Source: Favolaschia claudopus
Lineage: Eukaryota > Basidiomycota > Agaricomycetes > Agaricales > Mycenaceae
DNA length: 64,000 nucleotides
Assembly (NCBI GenBank): GCA_037176885.1
Contig: JAWWNJ010000251.1
Coordinates: 105,527-169,526 of the forward strand
Reading direction: 5' to 3'
This document shows positions 57,389-64,000 of the stretch, piece by piece. The notes beneath the pieces were generated by a model. The model was given only the letters and a program-made list of their open reading frames with translations. It was not told the DNA's origin and did no database searches. The number at the start of each line of letters is the position of its first letter. Within the stretch, counting starts at the first letter, position 1. The translations under genes were made by a program, and so were the position numbers.

Positions 57389-58677
57389 AAATGTCTTCTC
57401 CTCATGTTATCTCCATCACAATTGGTCCTATGATTTTAGGACTCATGCTTCAGCAGCTCTTATTTGGTATATCTCTTGTTTCAATCGTGGCGATACTACA
57501 CTGTCTTTGGGTTTCAAGCCTCGAGGATTCAAAATTTCCCATGTTGAGGAGATCTTTTCGTTTTGTGGCTGCCGGTGACGTTGCCAATCTTTAGGGCTGC
57601 TGTGGGGTCACTTGTGCTACTCAATGTTCTTGCGGAAGTTATGGACATGTAGTGTGATTCCCTCACGCAGAGATTGAGATACTCAAATGCAATGATAAAG
57701 CCATGTCATGTATCGCACCCTTGTTCTCCACTATGGGGACTTCCGATACTTCGATCTGCAAACATGGACAATGTGGGGCGAGCCTGCATTGACGGTAGGG
57801 GACAAACAGGCTTTCCTTTTCACCTTCCGTGCAATTGCTCAAGTCTGGCAGGCCATGATAGGCGCAATTTCTCAAGTGTTTTTTGCTCGACGTTGTATCG
57901 AGCTCACGAAGCAGTCGCCGCATATAATGGGACTGCTCATCCTACGTTTGTGCGCTCGTTCTGCCTCTCGGCCCCATTAACCTGGATTATAGTCATCTTG
58001 GCTTCGCTCGCGTCGGGCCCTGGCGTGAGTACTTTACCTCTGCATGAACGACTAATGTGTTCTTCCTTCACCTCAGAGTTTCCATTTGTTTCTTCGAAGT
58101 GCAGCTTTTCAGCAAACTAGCCAGGATACCCATTCCAATCTCATGTTGGCTGATTTCGGTAGGCATATTCAGCTGTCACCTGCAGCGCTATCATATTCTC
58201 AAACGCCCGGGTAACTGTACCAGACAGCCGTTTCCGATTTGACGATATCTGCACTTCTTTGCTTCAATCTGGCAAGATCTAGCACGGGGTCGAAATCTAC
58301 AGCAAGCGTCATCAAAAGCCTTGTGTACTTGTCAATGGAAACCAGCGCTGTGACCTCGTGCGTTGCACTTTTGAATCTTCTCCTGGTAAATCAGTGTCAG
58401 TGGACTGGCTAGCACATTTTATGACTATTACACAGTACTTTGCTATCCCAAGCTCGGCCTACCAGTGAGAACTTTTGGACCCCAGAACCAATGCGTTACT
58501 AACCATTCTCAGCCTCCTTCCCCAGTTCTCTCCATCTCCCGCATATACACAATCAGTGTGCTTGTCACTCTCCTTCGCAGGGAAACATTGCGTGAAAAAC
58601 TGAACTCCGAGGAGGGGTTTCACGCTCCCTGTCTTCAATGTGGAGACAGTAGCTACTACGGTGACCAAGATAGCTGA
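57389..58677 (+). CDS. DUF6534-type seven-transmembrane protein
   Basis: Pieces joined by short introns: MSSPHVISITIGPMILGLML and LLFGIS; QSWRYYTVF; AAVGSLVLLNVLAEVMDM; YGDFRYFDLQTWTMWGEPAL; QAMIGAISQVFFARRCIEL; PLTWIIVILASLASGPG; AVSDLTISALLCFNLARSST-like; VIKSLVYLSMETSAVTSCVA; ISVLVTLLRRETLREKLN. The order of membrane helices and the 'SD-L-I-ALL...TGSKSTASVIKSLV...ET...TS' block match DUF6534 proteins, abundant in Agaricomycetes and of unknown function. Exon 1 appears to need a one-base shift near 57,482, so a lesion or an odd intron is possible. The stop is at about 58,677. Confidence 0.65.
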
Positions 58678-59336
58678 ACTTCCCTTGCCAAGATCTAATG
58701 ACTTGTTAGATGATGAGTCGTGCTCTAAATAGTACTGAAGAGGACAAGTCTGTTTGATCTATTATTGCTATCTTGCATATCTTCGGTCCCCTTCACATAT
58801 ACCTCCTGCATAAATACTACTCAGGACCTCCCTTTGTTTCCTTACGTACCTTGATCACTATAGTCGTGTTTCCCCTACGCTTACAGTGCCAACCGCCACC
58901 TTTTCGGCACACGTGCCGTGAGTGATCGGCTGAGAATTAGAGCTTAAAACCAATTTTTTTTTGGAAGGAAACCGATGAAAAGAATGCGATTCACGTTAAG
59001 ACCTCATTTTCTTACGTAATCGGTCATTTTTTTCGGCTGTTGAACCAAAATTTCTACATTTTTTGCCCTTTTCCTCCGCTCTGGCGGTCTAAACCTGATC
59101 TACTTACCGTGAAAGCACAAGAAATAGACATCTTCTGCCTCGGTCTGAGGCTCTATGCACCGGTAAACAGTGTGTGTGGCTGTGCAATCGGTCATTTTTT
59201 TTTGGGTCCGAAAACTGAAATTTGATGCTACAGCTTAGCCGTTTACAAGCCTGATAAGTAGCTGCAATCAAACTGAGTCGTTTGCCGCAGTTTCCGAGGA
59301 AATCGGCCTTTTTTTGCGGCCCGAGAAAGGATTACA

Positions 59337-59523
59337 AATTTTTACTTTCCCACACCCCTTATATGGTAGTCGAGAGGTGATGAGTGGCACTGTAAAACTG
59401 CGCAAGACTCGGATCAGTGCTATGTAATCGGGCAAGGGAATGAATGGCATCCTTCCAGGTGGGATAGTTGTCATCGGCAAGATGTTTCTGGGCGGGGAGG
59501 AGGACGATGTGGGGGATCGACAT
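59337..59523 (-). pseudogene. Copia gag N-terminus-like remnant
   Basis: The minus-strand frame reads MSIPHIVLLPAQKHLADDNY, PTWKDAIHSLARLHSTD and a stop after 61 codons. The 'L..DNYPTWK' pattern resembles the start of copia gag proteins. No other copia parts are adjacent. Confidence 0.3.
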
Positions 59524-59917
59524 AGGGGTAATGAGTGTGAGTCTGGTTTTCTGGTACCAGTATCGGGATAACAGCGGAGTTTTGAAATGGCGGTCCAGTG
59601 GTCGGTTACATAATCTAAGCCTCCCCTAAACGATCGAGACGACAAATTGACTTTGCTCGCTGCTCCTACACCAATCTCTAATAGCTTTACCCTCTTGTGC
59701 ATATACAAGTAGGTTTGCAACACTCATCTCACTGAATTATCTCAAAAGAGACGGACGAGATTCTGGGACTTCGGATTTAAACGGGATCACGGGTTCGCGG
59801 AGAGTTACGTCCGATGTCCGTGCGCGGCAGCATCTTCCTTTCTCTTCCGGCCCTCGCACTCGTCTCAGACTCTCAGTAGTCTTTGTTGCTCTTGACCCAA
59901 CTACTCGCAATTTCGAC

Positions 59918-60544
59918 ATGTCCTTACTTCCAAATGCTGGGGTGGTGGCCCTTCCTGACAGCTTTGACTTCGACGCGTGGCTCACTCCGGGACCTTCCAA
60001 GGACCCAACTGGACGCTCACTGCGTTTCCGAAACGCACATAATCGGAGTTCCTTTGCCACAACCACAACCATAGTCCCAGAGTAACGTGACGCCGAGCAT
60101 CTCCAGTGCTTCGTTTAGAGCGTCGCCGTTCAGACCAGGTTCCACTCGCCGGCGCCAACGTCTTCCCATTCCGCAACGGGAAGCGTGTCCCAACCAGATT
60201 CTTCGGTATCAACAAGTATAGCAGCAAGCGCATCCCGAGCGATGTTCTCCAGCCTTCCGTCAAGTGGGCTAAGTCAAACGAGCTCGGCCCCGACTTCATC
60301 CTGTAAGTCCGAAAAGCACGTTCGTTCCATACGATATCATGTAGAGTATACTACTGAAACCATATCTAGTGCACAACACCGGATCACCAGCCCAGCATTC
60401 GCAGACGTCCGTGTCCTTCGCAAGCGGCCGTGACGCGCCGTCGTCAAGTACTGAGCTGTCGTCCGATGTGACTAGCAACATCAGCAGCACCAGTGCCGAC
60501 CGGGACCCCCGTGCAGCTGTGCAGGCAATGGAAGCTGAACAATA
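59918..60544 (+). CDS. Ser/Thr-rich hypothetical protein, uncertain exons
   Basis: The ATG at 59,918 opens VALPDSFDFDAWLTPGPSKD and RSLRFRNAHNRSSFATTTT. Later frames encode Ser-rich low-complexity protein (SQPDSSVSTSIAASASRA) and end with SADRDPRAAVQAMEAEQ before TAA at about 60,542-60,544. Intron borders are not certain and no family is recognised. Confidence 0.3.
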
Positions 60545-61314
60545 AAGACAGAGTTGCAGCAACGTGCCTTTTCAATGGAAGTTCCGATCTTTTTGTACAC
60601 TGACGGTGTATTGGGCTCAACCAAAGTTTAGCACTCTCAAGTTTGCTCGTTTTACTGCACATTTATATTCATTTATACACGATTCTGGTTCCCTCCACTT
60701 AACGGCTGCAACAGCCCCCAGCCCCCCGCCTTTCTTGAAGGCCCGGAATACGAAGGCGAATCGGAGATCTTGGTTCAGCGGGTGAAGTCGTTTGATTCGG
60801 GCCCGATGTTGGGGTTTTCGCTGTTTCGCGGAGTCGTTGATGTTCTTGCAGATATACAATGAGTGAAATTATCGGTTAGCGAGCGAGACGGACGACGGTG
60901 GCGAGCAAAGAAAGATTGATCTGGATAACGATTAGATGAAACGTTTGATTTTCATTGGTCAAGTCCCTAGTCTATCCGTTCCATTTGAGGCAAGCACTTT
61001 ATCGAGACATGGGCCATGAGATCAATCAGCATCAGAACAGCCGAGACTTGGGTCGTGTCGCTTGATTTGCCATTCTACCGCATTCAACAAGATATTTGGA
61101 TTCGGAAACCAACGGTCCAGATGCCGAGTAAGCTAATGAAATTCTTCCCTTTTTTCCCTCTTTTTTTCTCTTTTTTCCTTCCTTTTCTTTTTCTTTTTCT
61201 CGCTCGTCTCCACCGACATGGGACATGGGCCTATATGTGTGTCGGAAAAATCTCAGATTGCTTGGAACGGCCTATATATGATCAGTTACAAGACGTTACA
61301 AAGGCCTAAGCCTA

Positions 61315-62385
61315 CAGTTGCCTTGCATTACCATATATGGAAGGTACCCGGGATACCCCCGCAAACAGTATCGTCAGTCCACAGTAGCCCAATGATGAGT
61401 ATAGCCCTCATTTTATGAAAGCTACTTCCCCAAGAACCGGGAGAAACCGGTGAAATTCCAATAACAAAGCTGTCTGGTGCAGGTTTGTTTGGAACTTGTA
61501 CCAACTTTTCTGCCACTTTCCTTCTGATTTGATGGGCGCTGAGGGTGTAGGAGGCAAGTACCAAGTACTGTGGAGATACCCACCCCCTTAACCCTTTTAT
61601 TTCCGGGTGTTTTTGCACCCACCTTCCATATATGGTACAGTAATAAACCGGGAAGCGCAACGATTAGCGTTCCACGCTGATTATTCGATGAACAACACAC
61701 CAGAACTGCCAGTTTTTTGTGCTAGGATATTAGCCCCGCATCCATTCTGCAAAATTCTCAAAAATACTACTGGGTCGATATAGCCTGGTTTGAGCGAGTT
61801 CAGAGGCCAAAGTTTGGCTACACCCAAATGAGCCAAATAACGTAGAAGAGCAACAACAGTAAACAAACCCAAAATCTGTCCACTCAGGTCGCGACAACAT
61901 AGAGTATGTATATTCTGGCCCTACAAATATCATACCACAAACTAAGCATGCTCAGGAACACCAGGAAGTGTCTATATTACAAGGCAAAATTCACAACTCA
62001 GCTGAAAACATCGAAAATCAGCAATAAATCAGCTTGTTCTAGTCCTTTAAAAAAGCTATTCAGTCCAAACATTGCTGCTGGTGGGAGGCTTAGCTTGTGA
62101 ATGTATATTGAGCTCCAAAAATTCCCTGGAGACGTTCTAATATTTGGTGAAATCACAAAATTCCTTCCAAAATTGGGCAAACAAATTGCGCTCCCACTGC
62201 CCAGGGAAGTAATTTTAGGCTCCAAAAAACTATTCCATTGAATTCAGCGACCTCAAAAATGGTAGTAGGGCGGAAAGTCTTTCTCGCGAAAGCGTCTGCG
62301 GCGACGGGAATATGCGCGTTGCTCTTCTACGTTACGTTGCGCTTCCTAGTTTATGACTGTAATGCAAGTATTTTGGCCGCAACTG
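61315..62385. mobile_element. TA-flanked MITE S (1071 bp with nested V)
   Basis: Ends CAGTTGC..., with inverted matching sequence CTTGCATTACAGT(A/C)ATAAAC and GGAAGCGCAACG on both sides; TA at 61,313-61,314 and 62,386-62,387. CAGTTGCGGC-type termini recur at 52,190 (GCCGCAACTGTA). Confidence 0.7.
61331..61635. mobile_element. TA-flanked MITE V (305 bp), nested in S
   Basis: Ends CCATATATGGAAGGT/ACCTTCCATATATGG; TA is duplicated at 61,329-61,330 and 61,636-61,637. The other arm of S (minus strand, 62,334-62,370) reads CTTGCATTACAGT without V, an empty site. One V-like end also occurs at 31,617. Confidence 0.9.
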
Positions 62386-62637
62386 TAAGTGTGATTGTAA
62401 CACACAGTTAGAACCTTATAGTGGTTTGTGACGCACCCGGTGGGTTCCAATCCCACTACAAGGGGATTAGGGTGCTTAAGACCTTACCAACCGCGCACCA
62501 GCCAGTCGAATCCCCTACCATCGGCCGCAGCCAGCACCAGGATATATTGGACATATGGTTACTTAACCACTGATAGAATACGATGATAATGACGAGCACA
62601 TTTATTGATACTTATACATGGAAAACAAGATAACTAC

Positions 62638-62945
62638 CGTCGCTTTTTACTCCGGGTTCGCGCCCTCGACGACCGCCGATATGGAGCCGCGGGCACGAGA
62701 CGCCTGGGATTGGTCGACTGTGGTTGAGACGATTGCATTTGAGACTGTCAGGATGTGAATTATTTCGGGCCGCCCGGGACTCCGTCCATGATACAGATCA
62801 GATATTTATCAAACAGCCTTGTACTTACATATAAACCGTTCCGCTCTCCTTGCCCTCAGTCTTTCCATCCCACTTACTGCGGGAGACTGACTTCCCAAAC
62901 TTCCGCCGCATCAGTGACGTCCGAATCGGGGAATTTGATGGGGGC
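62638..62945 (-). pseudogene. 3' part of an unrecognised gene
   Basis: The minus strand reads APIKFPDSDVTDAAEVWEVS (about 62,945-62,886), then non-coding sequence with a GTAAGT donor. A last exon follows with SSQPQSTNPRRLVPAAPYRR and ARTRSKKRR before TAG 62,638-62,640. A basic C-terminus like this ends several other orphan genes in the window. Confidence 0.35.
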
Positions 62946-63626
62946 GGTGTTGCTCGCCAACATTACGGCATAATCCAAACACAACGCTCAACGTGAACCA
63001 TAACTGTGTTTTCTCGATTTACCCCGGCTCAATGAGTTGGCTCGAGAGTGTCAAAAGTCCTGGTAGATTTTCATGAGCAATCTACCCAGGAGAATTCCAG
63101 CATTGCTAAGCCGGAATATTTTTTTTTATTTAGCATGAACATTTGCTTGAGACCTTGAGGTGCTTGTTAGTGAAGGCTTGAACATAACCCTAGCTGCCTT
63201 TGAACCTCTTTAAACACAGCTGTGAACGAGAAAACACTAGCCTGGACGAACGTAACCACCTTGCCACCGTACCATGCGTCGGCAGAGTTATAGTACTTGA
63301 CAAGCAGCAAAAAATAAAGCAAAGATGAAGGATCGAACTCACCTCTTCAATATGTCCCACCCTACTTTCCTTAATATTATGCTTGAACCTCTATACTAAT
63401 CGGCACTGTACTTAACCTCTCTTCTACGCATCACATTACGCCTGCTGGCGATCAACGGCAACGCTGGGGCATTGATCTGTGTTCCTCGCGCGGTGCGATA
63501 CAAATCGTACCTTGCAATTTCTACCGCGCATCCTCGCCGCACGAAACATTGAGCATGGGGGGCGGAGACTAAGCCTCCGAGAGATTCAGAGAGAGGAAAT
63601 ACGCTCAAATAGGTCAAACACCGCCC

Positions 63627-63688
63627 CCATCAAATTACCCGATTCGGGTGTCACTGATGCGGCGGAATTCATCGAGTGGGGAGACTGA
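63627..63688 (+). pseudogene. Second copy of the IK-PDS-VTDAAE gene fragment
   Basis: The plus strand reads APIKLPDSGVTDAAEFIEWG to a TGA, matching the minus-strand fragment at 62,886-62,945 at protein and DNA level. Copies are inverted about 0.7 kb apart. Confidence 0.4.
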
Positions 63689-64000
63689 GGTTATTGTGCC
63701 TTCTGCACATTTTCAGATTCTAACAGGTTATGGGCAGCCGAGCGCTAGCTCTCTGAAGACCTACCTATTTGAAGACTCACTGCTCGCTCAATAGAGCTCG
63801 AAGCATCACAAGCACTGACTTGTATCAATCACCCCGACCTGCTGCCGGAACCATCTCGCACTTGCCCGAAAAATCGGTCATTCCAAGGTCATTCCGAGGC
63901 TTTTCTGGGTGCCGAAAACGCGTTTTCCCGGCCGAGGGATTTCCCCCTGGGGAAGGGAGAACAATGACCCACCGTGGGAATCTGGACCGTTTTTGCCATC

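Overview
The window looks like a transposon-rich, gene-poor stretch of a filamentous basidiomycete genome, most likely Agaricomycetes. The support is short (about 40-60 nt) GT-AG introns in almost every credible gene, a Ty1/copia element, a Tad-like LINE, Helitron helicase debris, a Crypton-type tyrosine recombinase, many TA-flanked MITEs, a multi-intron cytochrome P450, a DUF6534-type membrane protein, and several multi-copy orphan protein families that I recall from Agaricomycete genomes. All family names come from recall and sequence inspection; no search was run.

Layout. 0.2-2.7 kb: two intron-bearing orphan genes, the second DUF6698-like and carrying an internal tandem duplication. 2.8-5.5 kb: a dispersed repeat and a decayed Helitron helicase, cut by an hAT-type MITE with a perfect 8-bp target duplication. 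5.4-13.7 kb: one copia element on the minus strand, cut by a 3.2-kb Tc1/mariner-type transposon and by two abutting MITEs. The Tc1/mariner element carries its broken transposase and a convergent passenger gene between its inverted repeats. 13.7-14.8 kb: an N-terminal SANT/DUF6818-like gene interrupted by a MITE and the copia LTR. 15-21 kb: MITEs, palindromic AT repeats, a 139-aa orphan gene and a zinc-finger-like gene remnant with a footprint-like 8-bp duplication. 21.9-26.2 kb: a zinc-finger gene, an apparently intact seven-exon Crypton recombinase and a SAP-like gene. 26.5-39 kb: mostly repeats (SINE-like head, Helitron fragments, nested snap-back MITEs, a GC-rich 217-bp tandem repeat) with a few gene fragments. 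39.9-44.8 kb: a truncated orphan gene and a Tad-like LINE whose 3' half is missing. 45-49 kb: a MITE-truncated membrane protein gene and GCCGC-rich sequence. 50.7-52.6 kb: a transposase/integrase N-terminus copied into a 267-bp palindrome, then a second copy of the 437-bp hAT MITE. 53.1-55.3 kb: an apparently functional P450. 55.6-56.6 kb: a MITE within a MITE. 57.4-58.7 kb: a DUF6534 membrane protein gene. 59-64 kb: weak gene remnants and a nested MITE whose uninserted target sequence is also present in the window.

I see no single operating gene system apart from the transposons. The best candidates for follow-up are the Tc1/mariner element with a passenger gene, the Crypton neighbourhood, and the fine-scale record of insertion, excision and inverted duplication. 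Stretches not listed (for example 17.9-19.4, 31.2-32.1, 33.4-35.4, 44.8-45.9, 48.0-50.6 and 60.6-61.3 kb) show only repeats or open frames that I cannot support as genes.
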